64,000 nt of DNA from an uncultured Methanoregula sp. (GCF_963678795.1 NZ_OY787452.1:1-64000), one strand, 5' to 3'. Positions 1 to 10,599 are shown, numbered from the stretch's first letter. Made by a program: numbers and translations. Notes: generated by a model from the sequence alone, not told the origin.

Positions 1-1
1 A

Positions 2-1952
<1,951 letters not shown>

Positions 1953-1967
1953 CCCGAGGTTACTTAA

Positions 1968-2966
1968 ATGATTATCAGCCGCACACCATATCGAATATCT
2001 TTTTTTGGAGGCGGGACAGATTATCCGGTCTGGTACAAAGAACACGGGGGGAATGTCCTTGCAACAACCATCAATAAGTACAGTTATATCACCTGCCGGT
2101 ATCTTCCACCATTCTTTGAACATAAATATCGCATTGTTTATTCAAAGAACGAACTGACCCAGACGATTTCTGAGATCCAGCATCCTTCAGTAAGAGCAAC
2201 TCTTGGCTACATGGGTATAGACAAAGGAGTTGAAATTCATCATGATGGTGATCTGCCGGCGCGATCGGGTCTGGGTTCAAGTTCTTCATTCACGGTTGGA
2301 TTAGTCCATGCATTATACGCACAGAAAGGCACGATGGTAACAAAACGCCAGCTGGCACTTGATGCAATACATATTGAACAGGATCTTCTCAAAGAGAATG
2401 TCGGTGCACAGGATCAGACTAGTGCGGCATTTGGCGGATTTAATAAAATTGAATTCGGTGGAGATAATCAGATCCAGGTACAGCCAATTACCTTGAACCA
2501 GAAAAAATGCCACCTGCTTCAGGATAATCTGATGCTTTTTTTTACCGGATTTTCCCGGTTTGCATCGGAAATCGCTAAAGAACAGATAAATAAAACCGCT
2601 GACAAGCAAAAGGAATTGCATGCCATGCATCAGATGGTGGATGCTGCAATTGAAATTCTGAATGGGGGAGATATGGATATCACGGATTTCGGAAGACTGT
2701 TGCATGAAAGCTGGACAATCAAGCGAAGTCTTACGGATAAAATTTCCACTCTGCAAATTGATAAAATATATAATGACGCTCTCGATGCAGGCGCACTCGG
2801 AGGGAAATTGCTTGGTGCCGGCGGCGGGGGGTTTATGCTTTTCTTTGTAGAACCGGAAAAACAACCGGCAGTTAAAAAACGATTACAAGGTCTTTTACAC
2901 GTGCCATTTAAATTTGACACAACGGGCTCACAAATTATCTATTATGCATCGGAAGATACGTTTTAA
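1968..2966 (+). CDS. hddA: D-glycero-alpha-D-manno-heptose 7-phosphate kinase (GHMP kinase)
   Basis: This GHMP-superfamily kinase of 332 residues has the usual family length. HddA phosphorylates D-glycero-D-manno-heptose 7-phosphate at C1, on the way to GDP-heptose in the cytoplasm. It opens with the substrate-binding segment RTPYRISFFGGGTDYP (residues 5-20), has the ATP-binding motif LPARSGLGSSSSFT near residues 95-110, and ends with the third GHMP motif GKLLGAGGGGF near residue 275. A GAGG ribosome site lies 8 bases before the ATG. The neighbours hddC, gmhA and gmhB complete the same pathway, which makes the heptose assignment much stronger than sequence alone. A different sugar-1-kinase of the same family cannot be fully excluded. 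Confidence 0.88.
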   Translation: MIISRTPYRISFFGGGTDYPVWYKEHGGNVLATTINKYSYITCRYLPPFFEHKYRIVYSKNELTQTISEIQHPSVRATLGYMGIDKGVEIHHDGDLPARSGLGSSSSFTVGLVHALYAQKGTMVTKRQLALDAIHIEQDLLKENVGAQDQTSAAFGGFNKIEFGGDNQIQVQPITLNQKKCHLLQDNLMLFFTGFSRFASEIAKEQINKTADKQKELHAMHQMVDAAIEILNGGDMDITDFGRLLHESWTIKRSLTDKISTLQIDKIYNDALDAGALGGKLLGAGGGGFMLFFVEPEKQPAVKKRLQGLLHVPFKFDTTGSQIIYYASEDTF

Positions 2967-2980
2967 AGGGATACAAAAAA

Positions 2981-3694
2981 ATGAACCACAATTTTCATAA
3001 TATTGATATCGTTATCCTTTGTGGAGGGAAAGGGACGCGCTTGCTTCCGGTTGTCAGTGACCGTCCAAAAGGACTGGCAGCATTTGGAGATTCAACCTTT
3101 CTCGACATTTTAATTGATTCTCTTAAAAAATATGGTTTCAGAAGATTTGTTCTCTGTGTCGGGCACATGAAGGAGCAGATAATTGAACATTTTCAAAGCC
3201 GTAATGATATTTTGATCTCATTTTCCGAAGAAGATGTGCCTCTTGGGACGGGGGGAGCATTAAAGAAAGCACAATCATTGATACAAAGTGAGACATTCAT
3301 TGTGATGAATGGAGATTCGATCTGTGATATCAACTATCAGGATTTTTATCAGTCCCATATGAACAAAAATGCAATGTTATCCATGGCATTGGTACGAACA
3401 AAAGAGACACATGATTTCGGTAGCGTTGTAATTAATAATGCCAACGAAATTATCAGTTTTAAAGAAAAAATAAAAAGCCACGATATCGGTCTGATTAATG
3501 CCGGGATATATTTGATGCAAAAAGATATCTTCTCACATATGCCGGACAACTCCGAATTTTCACTGGAACACGACTTTTTTCCTGACCTGGCCGGGCAACG
3601 TTGTGCAGGATTTATTGTCAATGGTGAATTAATTGATATTGGAACACCGGACCGCTATAAAAATGCGGTTCAGCTCATTGGGGGAGGCAAATGA
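2981..3694 (+). CDS. hddC: D-glycero-alpha-D-manno-heptose 1-phosphate guanylyltransferase-like
   Basis: This sugar-phosphate nucleotidyltransferase has 237 residues. It should activate heptose 1-phosphate with GTP to give GDP-heptose. The signature ILCGGKGTRLLPVVSDRPKGL starts at about residue 10; the GG, R and K residues bind the nucleotide triphosphate. MNGDSICD is the metal-binding aspartate strand, and ELIDIGTPDRY near the C-terminus is typical of HddC-type enzymes. It follows hddA by 14 bases and its stop overlaps the next small gene by 4 bases (ATGA). A decayed second copy of its 3' end lies at 6491-6664. The nucleotide (GTP rather than CTP or UTP) is inferred from the heptose neighbours. 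Confidence 0.83.
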   Translation: MNHNFHNIDIVILCGGKGTRLLPVVSDRPKGLAAFGDSTFLDILIDSLKKYGFRRFVLCVGHMKEQIIEHFQSRNDILISFSEEDVPLGTGGALKKAQSLIQSETFIVMNGDSICDINYQDFYQSHMNKNAMLSMALVRTKETHDFGSVVINNANEIISFKEKIKSHDIGLINAGIYLMQKDIFSHMPDNSEFSLEHDFFPDLAGQRCAGFIVNGELIDIGTPDRYKNAVQLIGGGK

Positions 3695-3876
3695 GTATGG
3701 AAAAGGAGATTACGTTATCCACCGCTGAATATGAAAAACTGAAAATGGAAATTGAAAAATTACAGGAAGAAAATAAAAAATTAAAACGAGATAATGAAGT
3801 TTACAGTGAGGTTTTAGAATATATTTCAAAAGGTGCCGAGCAAGTAATAAATGAATGGGGAGAAAATATAAAATGA
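3691..3876 (+). CDS. Small coiled-coil protein, unrecognised
   Basis: This is a 61-residue acidic and lysine-rich protein. From about residue 8 to 50 it is a strongly predicted coiled coil, with regular I/L spacing in EYEKLKMEIEKLQEENKKLK. I do not recognise a family. Translation looks real because the gene is joined by 4-base ATGA overlaps at both ends: its start overlaps the hddC stop, and its stop overlaps the start of the next radical SAM gene. This arrangement suggests translational coupling and perhaps a small partner or assembly factor for the radical SAM protein. The codons are AT-rich like those of the gene that follows, unlike the GC-richer genes at the right of the window. Confidence 0.6.
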   Translation: MSMEKEITLSTAEYEKLKMEIEKLQEENKKLKRDNEVYSEVLEYISKGAEQVINEWGENIK

Positions 3877-5321
3877 GAATTGCATTATTATTCCCATTAT
3901 GGACGGAAGAATATGGGAATATATCCCATTTTGCAAAAAAGGCCGGGCATTTCCCTCCATTAAATTTAGCATTTTTAGCTGCTTACGCTGAGCGGAAAGG
4001 CCATACGGTAATAATTATTGACGGGGAAGTAGAAGGGCTATCAATTAATGCAATGGTGGAGAGAGTACAAAATTTTAATCCGGATTTAATTGGAATAACT
4101 GCAACAACTCCGTTTTATCACATCGCTGTTGAACTTGGAAATGCATTGAAAAAGGTAATCAATGCACCGATTTGTATCGGCGGGCCGCATATAACAATCC
4201 TGAAGGAAAAATCTTTTGAAAAATCTTTTGATTATGCGTTTATTAACGAAGCGGATAACTCCTGGAATGAGTTCTTGGATAAATTTGAAAAGAATGGAAA
4301 TATCGAGGATGTAAAAGGACTCTTGTTAAGGAAAGAAAATGAAGTTATTTTTACCGGCGCCCCGACACCCTGTAAGGATGTTAATAAAATTGTAATTCCT
4401 GCAAGACATTTACTGAAAAATGAACTTTATAATCTGGGGACGATAAAAGGATTGAAAAAGTTCACAACAATAATGACCGTGAGAGGTTGCCCATTCAATT
4501 GTATCTTTTGTTCAACAAAAGTTTTTGGAAAGGACATCAGAAGAAGGAGTCCGGAATTAGTTATCAGGGAAATAAAGGAGTGCATCGACAAATTCGGAAT
4601 CGAGCATTTCATGTTTTTGGATGACACCCTGACACTTCACAGACAGCATATTATGGATATCTGTGATTTGATAATCAAAGAAAATTTAAATATTACTTTC
4701 GAGGGTAGTACGAGAGCCAATCTGGTTGATGAAGAATTAATCAAAAAGATGACCGATGCAGGTTTGATCAGGTTGAGCTTTGGTTTAGAATCGGTAGATG
4801 AAACGATAAGAGAAACTATGAAAAAAATGGTTCCTCTGGAAAGTTATATTGTGGCGAATAAACTTACCAACAAGTTCGGCATTGAAACATTAAATTCCTG
4901 TATGATCGGATTGCCCGGGGAGAGCTATGAGACCGTGAAAAAAACGCTCGCATTTTTAAGAAGATCAAAAGAAATCAAACAGGCTAATATCAGTATTGCG
5001 GTCCCGTATCCAGGAACAGAATTGTTTGAAATGGCTAAAAACGGTGAGAACGGACTTAAACTGGAAACAGAAGATTTTTCAAAATATCGAAGATACAATG
5101 CAGCGGTTATGACCGTTGGTGAGTTAAGCCCGGAAAAATTGCTGGATATTCAAAACGAGGCCTTCGCAAGCATTTATTTAGCTCCCTGGAGATGGGAGCC
5201 GATGATCCGGAAATCCGGAGCTATGGGCGCATTATTGACATTCAACAGATTGGTTAATTGTCTGAAAAAGGGGGATACTCGTTATTTAACAAACAATCAG
5301 CTGGGTATTGAAGAGGATTAA
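3873..5321 (+). CDS. B12-binding radical SAM protein (copy 2 of 4)
   Basis: This protein of 482 residues has an N-terminal B12-binding-type domain (FPPLNLAFLAAYAERKGH near residue 30, IGGPHIT near residue 103) and a radical SAM core with the cluster motif RGCPFNCIFC (C206, C210, C213). FGLESVDE and GLPGES follow as usual in the barrel. The substrate is unknown. I chose the ATG at 3873, which overlaps the previous stop as ATGA and has GGGGAG about 10 bases upstream; the in-frame ATG at 3855 lies inside the previous gene. The gene is AT-rich with many AAA and ATT codons, which suggests that it was acquired separately from its neighbours. An IS5-family element begins 32 bases after its stop. Confidence 0.85.
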   Translation: MRIALLFPLWTEEYGNISHFAKKAGHFPPLNLAFLAAYAERKGHTVIIIDGEVEGLSINAMVERVQNFNPDLIGITATTPFYHIAVELGNALKKVINAPICIGGPHITILKEKSFEKSFDYAFINEADNSWNEFLDKFEKNGNIEDVKGLLLRKENEVIFTGAPTPCKDVNKIVIPARHLLKNELYNLGTIKGLKKFTTIMTVRGCPFNCIFCSTKVFGKDIRRRSPELVIREIKECIDKFGIEHFMFLDDTLTLHRQHIMDICDLIIKENLNITFEGSTRANLVDEELIKKMTDAGLIRLSFGLESVDETIRETMKKMVPLESYIVANKLTNKFGIETLNSCMIGLPGESYETVKKTLAFLRRSKEIKQANISIAVPYPGTELFEMAKNGENGLKLETEDFSKYRRYNAAVMTVGELSPEKLLDIQNEAFASIYLAPWRWEPMIRKSGAMGALLTFNRLVNCLKKGDTRYLTNNQLGIEED

Positions 5322-5330
5322 CGTGGCATT

Positions 5331-5343
5331 GATGCAATGCATC
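5331..5343. terminator. Short palindrome after radical SAM gene, possible terminator
   Basis: GATGCA and TGCATC face each other around a single A just after the stop at 5321. With one mismatch the arms extend to 9 bases. It may end the transcript of the upstream operon or be left from the insertion event next to it. No strong T run follows. Confidence 0.3.
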
Positions 5344-5353
5344 ATTAAATAAA

Positions 5354-6484
5354 GAGAATAGCGAAAATCCCCCACTTTTTAATCCGGACCAATAGAGCAT
5401 GTTGATACTTGTAAAAAGTATCAGAATCTATCAGGCACTCTGTGTTACTTCCCCCAATTTTCCTTTTTTGAAAGCTACCGCTAGACCGTATGATTTTTTT
5501 GAACAGTTACGAGATTAAAGAGATTGTATGAGAAACAGGCGAAGAGATTTTTAGCATGGACCCGGAGGTGTGTAGTCACCATCACATGCCCAGCATGAAA
5601 CACCCGTTTGATCACTGCAAACGGTCGTTCAACGAGAGACCGTGTTCTGCTGATCGCCCGGTTTCTGCGTTTGTCTTTCGTTGAGATCGGTTTACCACGA
5701 ACCGATCGTTTCATTGTTTTGTCGATGGAGGCGAAAGGGACGGTTCCGAAATATCCTTTGTCCCGGTATACCGTTTCACCTTTTTGCGAGAGATCAATCT
5801 GGTTGTCATGAAGTGATGCAGTTGATGTATCGAATCTTCGGACAAACTGGTATTCTTTGTCGATGAGTGAATGGAGTTTGTATCCAAATTCTGATTTGTT
5901 ACCTTTCCTGGCCCAGGTTCCATCCCGGCTTCGTCGGGTTTTTGCAACATCTCCCCGGGGCTTATCTGCCTTGGCGTGGCCGGGATCGGATGTGATGAAC
6001 GATGCATCCTGAATGGTACCTCGTTTTATCGAATAGCCTTGTTCGTCCAATTGTCGCTGGAGTTCATCCCAGATGAGATGGATCTTTCCGTGGTTCGTCA
6101 GGTTTTCCCGGAATAACCATACCGTCGATCGATCGGGGATTTTCTCCGGATACCCGAGAAAATGTCGAAACGATAACCGGTCTATGGCAAGGAGTTCTAC
6201 CTCATAATCTGATAAGCCATGCCAGCCGGCAAGAACGAGCATCTTGATCATGAGGATCTCATCGTTATGGGGTCGGCCTCCGATCTCTTTGTTATCCCGA
6301 TACATATCGTTGAGGATCGGACGAAATTTCTCCCAATCGATTATGTCCCGGATCTCTCCTAACTTGTTCCCCAGTCCGGCGATCTTGGTATATTCCTGAT
6401 GCAGAAAATAATCCCCAAACCCGCTCATATTTTTTTATCAGATGTACTAAGATAAAAACCTAAGCCGGGTTTTTAGCTGTACTC
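5354..6484 (-). mobile_element. IS5-family insertion sequence, 1,131 bp, with TAAA target duplication
   Basis: The element is bounded by imperfect terminal inverted repeats: GAGAATAGCGAAAATCCC at the left end (from 5354) and, read inward on the minus strand, GAGTACAGCTAAAAACCC at the right end (from 6484). These match at 14 of 18 positions. A direct repeat TAAA flanks it at 5350-5353 and 6485-6488, as expected for a 4-base target duplication. It carries one intact transposase gene on the minus strand. Immediately to the right lies a decayed copy of the hddC 3' end, so insertion happened next to, or in, a duplicated heptose gene. Confidence 0.8.
5481..6428 (-). CDS. IS5-family DDE transposase
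   Basis: This intact transposase of 315 residues cuts and joins DNA at the element ends. The catalytic triad is visible as D141 in QDASFI, D223 in RDKGYFG and E267 in SLVERPFAVIKR; the last is the conserved R-x3-E region of IS5 proteins. A DUF772-like N-terminal domain (GRPHNDEILMIKMLVLAGW near residue 51) binds DNA. No frameshift or internal stop is visible, so the element may still be active. It is the only gene in the element. Confidence 0.92.
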   Translation of the reverse strand: MSGFGDYFLHQEYTKIAGLGNKLGEIRDIIDWEKFRPILNDMYRDNKEIGGRPHNDEILMIKMLVLAGWHGLSDYEVELLAIDRLSFRHFLGYPEKIPDRSTVWLFRENLTNHGKIHLIWDELQRQLDEQGYSIKRGTIQDASFITSDPGHAKADKPRGDVAKTRRSRDGTWARKGNKSEFGYKLHSLIDKEYQFVRRFDTSTASLHDNQIDLSQKGETVYRDKGYFGTVPFASIDKTMKRSVRGKPISTKDKRRNRAISRTRSLVERPFAVIKRVFHAGHVMVTTHLRVHAKNLFACFSYNLFNLVTVQKNHTV

Positions 6485-6490
6485 TAAATT

Positions 6491-6664
6491 TAAAGAAATC
6501 TTCTCATATGTGCCAGATGACTCCAGACTCTCTCTGGTACAAAACTTTTTCCCGAATAGCGTAAGGTATGATGTGCGGGATTTATCATAAATAGTGAATT
6601 AATTGATAGTGGAACACCGGACCGCAATGGAAAGGCGGTTCATCTCATTGGAGGACAAGAATGA
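6491..6664 (+). pseudogene. Decayed 3' remnant of a second hddC-like nucleotidyltransferase
   Basis: This stretch matches the last ~57 codons of the hddC gene at 2981-3694. Read from 6491, it gives KEIFSYVPDDS, against KDIFSHMPDNS in hddC, and then NFFPNS. After a frame change, FIINSELIDSGTPDRNGKAV matches FIVNGELIDIGTPDRYKNAV in hddC. At least one frameshift separates the two parts, and the 5' part of the gene is missing. The remnant ends in a TGA that overlaps the next ATG (ATGA, 6661-6664), which preserves the old operon junction. The likely history is duplication or recombination between two heptose operons, decay, and IS5 insertion at its left edge. Confidence 0.8.
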
Positions 6665-7788
6665 GAATCAGTTTTGGTGATTTGGTAATCGGAGATATTG
6701 CGAAAAAGAATTTCCAGAAAGTTTTTGATAAAAACTGGGCTTCGGAAGGGGATAATGTCAGGGAGTTTGAAGCAAAATTCGCAAAAAAATTCGGCTACAA
6801 GCATGCTATTGCAACCAGTTCCGGTACAGACGCCGATATAGTTGCATGTGCGGCACTCTATGATTTCGGGGCTGAACGGGGAGATGAAATTCTTGTTCCT
6901 GCACTATCCTTTGTTGCAACTGCCAATTCTATATTAGCAGCCGGATTTACACCGAAATTTGTGGATATCAACCTGGAGACGCTGAACATCGATCCAACAA
7001 AAATTGAAGAACAGATCACCGAGAAAACCCGGGCCATCATGGTAGTCCATACAATGGGCAAACCCTGTGATATGGATCCCATCCTGAAGATCGCCAAAAA
7101 ATATAATTTAATGATCATTGAGGATGCCTGCGAAGCCCATGGGGCGATGTATAAAGGGAAACTTGTCGGTAAAATCGGGAATATGGGAGCATTCAGTTTC
7201 TATACTGCTCACCAGATCGTCTGTGGGGAAGGTGGCATGGTAACAACGGACGATGACAAGATAGCGTCGGTTGTCCGGTCCGTTAAATCGCATGGACGTC
7301 CTGCCGGGAGCCTCTATTTTGATTTCCAGAGAATCGGATTCAATTCAAAAATGAATGATATGGAAGCTGCCCTTGGACTTGAAGGTATAGAAACCTTTGA
7401 TGTATTTTTCAATAAACGAAAAAATAACCTCTATAAACTGCTTGATATGACAAAGGATCTGTCAAAATTCTGTTATTTTATTAAAGAGGAACAATATGAA
7501 AAGGTAAGCCCGCATGCATTCCCGATTGTACTGAAAGACAAGAAGTACGACCGTAATAAACTCTATCAATTCCTGGAATCTAAAAGCATCCAGTGTAAAA
7601 CATTATTCGGTTCCCTGCCTACCCAGCACAATGCCTTCAAATTTTTAAAGTATAATTTCGGAGATTTCCCGGTTGCGGAATATGTCGGGGATGCCGGATT
7701 GCATTTTGGTATGCACCAGTATCTTAATGATGACGATCTTCACTATGTCAGTGATGCCCTTCACGAGTATTTCAACGAGTTCCGGTAA
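6661..7788 (+). CDS. DegT/DnrJ/EryC1-fold PLP enzyme with His in place of the PLP lysine
   Basis: This 375-residue protein of the sugar aminotransferase (DegT) fold has the PLP-binding segment SSGTDAD (residue 53 on) and the cofactor aspartate in IIEDACEAHG (D155). The segment that normally carries the Schiff-base lysine reads FSFYTAHQIVCGEGG, so H184 replaces the lysine. In this fold His at that site is known from sugar 3-dehydratases (ColD, RfbH/E1) rather than aminotransferases, so 3-deoxygenation of a keto sugar is more likely than amination. Its neighbours are gmhA and gmhB, so a heptose derivative is a possible substrate. The start overlaps the remnant hddC stop and has GGAGG-like GGAGGACAAGA before it. 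Confidence 0.8.
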   Translation: MRISFGDLVIGDIAKKNFQKVFDKNWASEGDNVREFEAKFAKKFGYKHAIATSSGTDADIVACAALYDFGAERGDEILVPALSFVATANSILAAGFTPKFVDINLETLNIDPTKIEEQITEKTRAIMVVHTMGKPCDMDPILKIAKKYNLMIIEDACEAHGAMYKGKLVGKIGNMGAFSFYTAHQIVCGEGGMVTTDDDKIASVVRSVKSHGRPAGSLYFDFQRIGFNSKMNDMEAALGLEGIETFDVFFNKRKNNLYKLLDMTKDLSKFCYFIKEEQYEKVSPHAFPIVLKDKKYDRNKLYQFLESKSIQCKTLFGSLPTQHNAFKFLKYNFGDFPVAEYVGDAGLHFGMHQYLNDDDLHYVSDALHEYFNEFR

Positions 7789-7790
7789 TT

Positions 7791-8381
7791 ATGGAAAATT
7801 CTACCATTCTTATTTCTGGATATATTGAAAACAGTATCCAGACAAAAAAAGGTCTGTTGCACGATCATATCCCTGAAATTGCCCGTGCTGCGGATGTACT
7901 GGTCAAAGCCTGCAGGAACGGCAATACGATTTTCTGGTTTGGAAATGGCGGGAGTGCAGCCGATGCCCAGCATCTTGCCTGTGAACTGGTGAGCAGGTTT
8001 TTCCTTGAACGGAAAGCAATTGCCTCCATCGCCTTAACAACAAATACTTCCGAACTGACTGCAATCGGGAACGATTATGATTTCACCAAGATTTTTTCCC
8101 GGCAGATCGAGGCATTGGTAAAGCCGGGGGATGTTGTAATTGGTATCAGCACCAGCGGGACTTCGCCCAATGTGATTGAAGGTCTCCGGAAAGCTAAACA
8201 AATCGGGGCGATCACTATTGCATTCACAGGAAGATCTGGGAAAAAAATTTGTGATGAGGCAGATTTTCTAATCACGGTACCTTCAGACATTACCCCCCAC
8301 ATCCAGGAATCGCATATTATGATCGGGCATATTCTCTGTTACCTGGTTGAGATGGAGTTATTCGGAAAAAATGAAAAATAA
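7791..8381 (+). CDS. gmhA: Sedoheptulose 7-phosphate isomerase (phosphoheptose isomerase)
   Basis: This SIS-domain isomerase of 196 residues matches the family length. It converts sedoheptulose 7-phosphate to D-glycero-D-manno-heptose 7-phosphate, the first step to GDP-heptose. The phosphosugar loop FGNGGSAADAQHLACEL lies near residues 46-62, GISTSGTSPNV holds the second phosphate-binding serines near residue 120, and HIQESHIMIGH carries the conserved Q/E and H residues near the C-terminus. It starts 2 bases after the preceding stop and overlaps gmhB by 11 bases, so the genes are co-transcribed. The sedoheptulose 7-phosphate must come from a transketolase or another aldol route. Confidence 0.93.
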   Translation: MENSTILISGYIENSIQTKKGLLHDHIPEIARAADVLVKACRNGNTIFWFGNGGSAADAQHLACELVSRFFLERKAIASIALTTNTSELTAIGNDYDFTKIFSRQIEALVKPGDVVIGISTSGTSPNVIEGLRKAKQIGAITIAFTGRSGKKICDEADFLITVPSDITPHIQESHIMIGHILCYLVEMELFGKNEK

Positions 8382-8922
8382 CGCGGTTTTTGTCGATAGA
8401 GACGGAACGATCAATATAGATGTGCATTATCTTAATGATCCTGATAAATTTGAGATGTATCCCGGCGTAGGGGAGGGCATCAAACAGCTCAAAGTAAAAG
8501 GATATAAAATTATTGTCATAACCAACCAGTCAGGAATTGGACGGGGATATTTTACCGAACAACAATTATTTCGCGTTCATGAGAGAATGATTACAGAATT
8601 CCAAAAATTCGATGTGACTCTGGATGGAATTTATTATTGTCCGCACCACCCGGACGACCATTGTAATTGCAGAAAACCCAATACGGGGTTATTTGAAAAG
8701 GCTGTACAAGAACACAACATTGATGTGAAAAAATCGTTTATGCTTGGGGATAAAATGTTAGATATTGAAGCGGGGAAAAAGATCGGTGTTAAGACGATCC
8801 TGATACCGGAACCCCATTTAAAAGAAGTACTCCTTTCACAAAAAAATGAGTGGAGACATAATCCGGATTTTATTGCAAATAACTTCAGAAGTGCAGTTGA
8901 CTGGATTCTGGATATAAATTAG
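8371..8922 (+). CDS. gmhB: D-glycero-D-manno-heptose 1,7-bisphosphate 7-phosphatase
   Basis: This HAD-superfamily phosphatase of 183 residues removes the 7-phosphate from heptose 1,7-bisphosphate. It opens with VFVDRDGTINID, where D9 and D11 are the nucleophile and acid/base. ITNQSGIGRGY is the second HAD motif, the zinc loop CPHHPDDHCNCRKP is diagnostic of GmhB, and MLGDKMLDIEAG is the metal-binding motif. The ATG at 8371, inside the gmhA end, fits the family N-terminus; an in-frame ATG at 8347 would add eight residues that do not look conserved. With hddA, hddC and gmhA it completes the GDP-heptose route. Confidence 0.92.
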   Translation: MKNNAVFVDRDGTINIDVHYLNDPDKFEMYPGVGEGIKQLKVKGYKIIVITNQSGIGRGYFTEQQLFRVHERMITEFQKFDVTLDGIYYCPHHPDDHCNCRKPNTGLFEKAVQEHNIDVKKSFMLGDKMLDIEAGKKIGVKTILIPEPHLKEVLLSQKNEWRHNPDFIANNFRSAVDWILDIN

Positions 8923-9130
8923 GAAACCTCTTATAACGATTCAGAAGTACAGTTCTGCCCGATTTTGGAATTTATCAGAAATAATATCGTCATCAGCAAA
9001 AAGGAACAAGATTTTCCCATTATAATATCACGAGATTCTTCTTTAACAGACAGTAATTTATAAGAAAAATCCAACAACATCATCGTGCCGGAAATAGGGA
9101 TTTTATTGTAATACGATCAATATAATCACA
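8923..9130. other. AT-rich gap with a TATA-like box and a partial echo of the gmhB end
   Basis: This 208-base gap has no gene. TTCAGAAGTaCAGTT at 8939-8953 repeats TTCAGAAGTgCAGTT from the end of gmhB (about 8883-8897), so a short duplication of the gene end is possible. AATTTATAAG at about 9055-9064 could be a TATA box for the next gene, with a leader of about 45 bases. Confidence 0.35.
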
Positions 9131-10555
9131 ATGTCCCGAAACGGCAAAGTTCTTTTTATCATTCATGACTTGTATCAGGAGGACAATCATTTTCCATCAG
9201 GCATTGGATACCTGGCAGCAGTGTTAAAGCAATATGGCTCTGACGTGGAAATTTATTCTCAGGATGTCTTTCATTTTACCAATGAAGAACTTGCAGAGTT
9301 TTTGAGGAGCCGACAATACGATATTATCGGGGTTGGATTTCTTGCTGCACGATATAAAGAAACGGTCAAAGAATTATGTAAAACAATTAACAAACATAAG
9401 AAAGATGCCTGGTTTGTTCTTGGGGGACATGGTCCATCCCCTATACCGGAATATATTTTGCAGGATACAAAAGCGGATATAGTAGCAATCGGCGAGGCAG
9501 AAGACACCATTATCGAATTATTAAAATGTAAACTGGATAACGGGGATCTCTCAAAAGTTAAAGGAATTGCATATCGCGAGAGGGATTGTGTTCATGTCAA
9601 TGAACGGCGAAAACCAATACGTAATTTAGATACGATCCCATTCCCTCAATGGGATCTATTCCCCATGAAAGAATATGTTTCCTGCCTGAAATACTACAAT
9701 ATGGAGAAAACCGATAAACTTCTGGAGATTAGTTCCAGTCGGGGCTGCATCAATCAATGTACCTTTTGTTATCGTATGGAAAAGGGCATCAGGTTCAGAA
9801 GTATAAAAAATATTGTTGAAGAAATAATTGCATTAAAAGAAAAATATGGTGTGACTTATTTCTCGATGTATGATGAATTGTTCATCTATCCAAAGAAAAA
9901 GATATTTGATTTCAAGGATGAACTGGAGAGAAATGATTTATCGATAAAATATGATTGTCAGGGACGGGTAGATACCTTTGATGAGGAAATTGCCGATTGT
10001 TTGAAGGCATCGGGTTGCCAGTTTGTTAATTTTGGAATTGAATCGACAGATCAGAAAGTATTGGATTTAATGGAGAAAAATACAAAAGTAGAAGATAATA
10101 TCAGGGCTGTTGAAATTGCTCGGGATAAGAAATTATCTGTGGGTCTTAATTTTATGTGGGGAAATATCGGTGACACGGAAGAAAGCCTTACTAATAATGT
10201 AAAATTTTTAAAAAGATACAATACTTATTCGCAATTACGAACGATACGTCCTGTGACACCATATCCTGGCAGTAAACTCTATTACCAGGCAATATCTCAA
10301 GGCTTGTTATCAGGTCCTGAAGATTTTTTTAACAGATTTAACAATTCAGATCTATTAACGGTAAATTTTACCGATATTCCTGTTAAAAAATTCTATCAGT
10401 TATTATTTGAGGCAAACAAAGAATTAATTCTCGATCATTTTTCACACACTTCTGGAGAACCAGACCAAGCTGCGGCAATCATTAATGATTTTAAGAATCT
10501 TTATTTTGGTGGAAATATCAAATTCCGGGGGGCTCGACACTTTGAAAAAAAATGA
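9131..10555 (+). CDS. B12-binding radical SAM protein (copy 3 of 4)
   Basis: This 474-residue protein has a B12-binding-type N-terminal domain (FPSGIGYLAAVLKQYG near residue 21, LGGHGPSPIPEY near residue 97) and a radical SAM core with SSRGCINQCTFC (C206, C210, C213). FGIESTDQ and the final-third TPYPGSKLYYQA are typical. Its nearest well-described relatives are the anaerobic Mg-protoporphyrin cyclase-like (BchE-type) radical SAM proteins, but the glycan context argues for sugar or lipid modification. It stands alone between two 20-200-base gaps and is AT-rich. No ribosome site is evident before the ATG. Confidence 0.84.
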   Translation: MSRNGKVLFIIHDLYQEDNHFPSGIGYLAAVLKQYGSDVEIYSQDVFHFTNEELAEFLRSRQYDIIGVGFLAARYKETVKELCKTINKHKKDAWFVLGGHGPSPIPEYILQDTKADIVAIGEAEDTIIELLKCKLDNGDLSKVKGIAYRERDCVHVNERRKPIRNLDTIPFPQWDLFPMKEYVSCLKYYNMEKTDKLLEISSSRGCINQCTFCYRMEKGIRFRSIKNIVEEIIALKEKYGVTYFSMYDELFIYPKKKIFDFKDELERNDLSIKYDCQGRVDTFDEEIADCLKASGCQFVNFGIESTDQKVLDLMEKNTKVEDNIRAVEIARDKKLSVGLNFMWGNIGDTEESLTNNVKFLKRYNTYSQLRTIRPVTPYPGSKLYYQAISQGLLSGPEDFFNRFNNSDLLTVNFTDIPVKKFYQLLFEANKELILDHFSHTSGEPDQAAAIINDFKNLYFGGNIKFRGARHFEKK

Positions 10556-10599
10556 TAACGTAGTAGGATTTTTTCATTATGCGGAGTGTGATTTATTCA

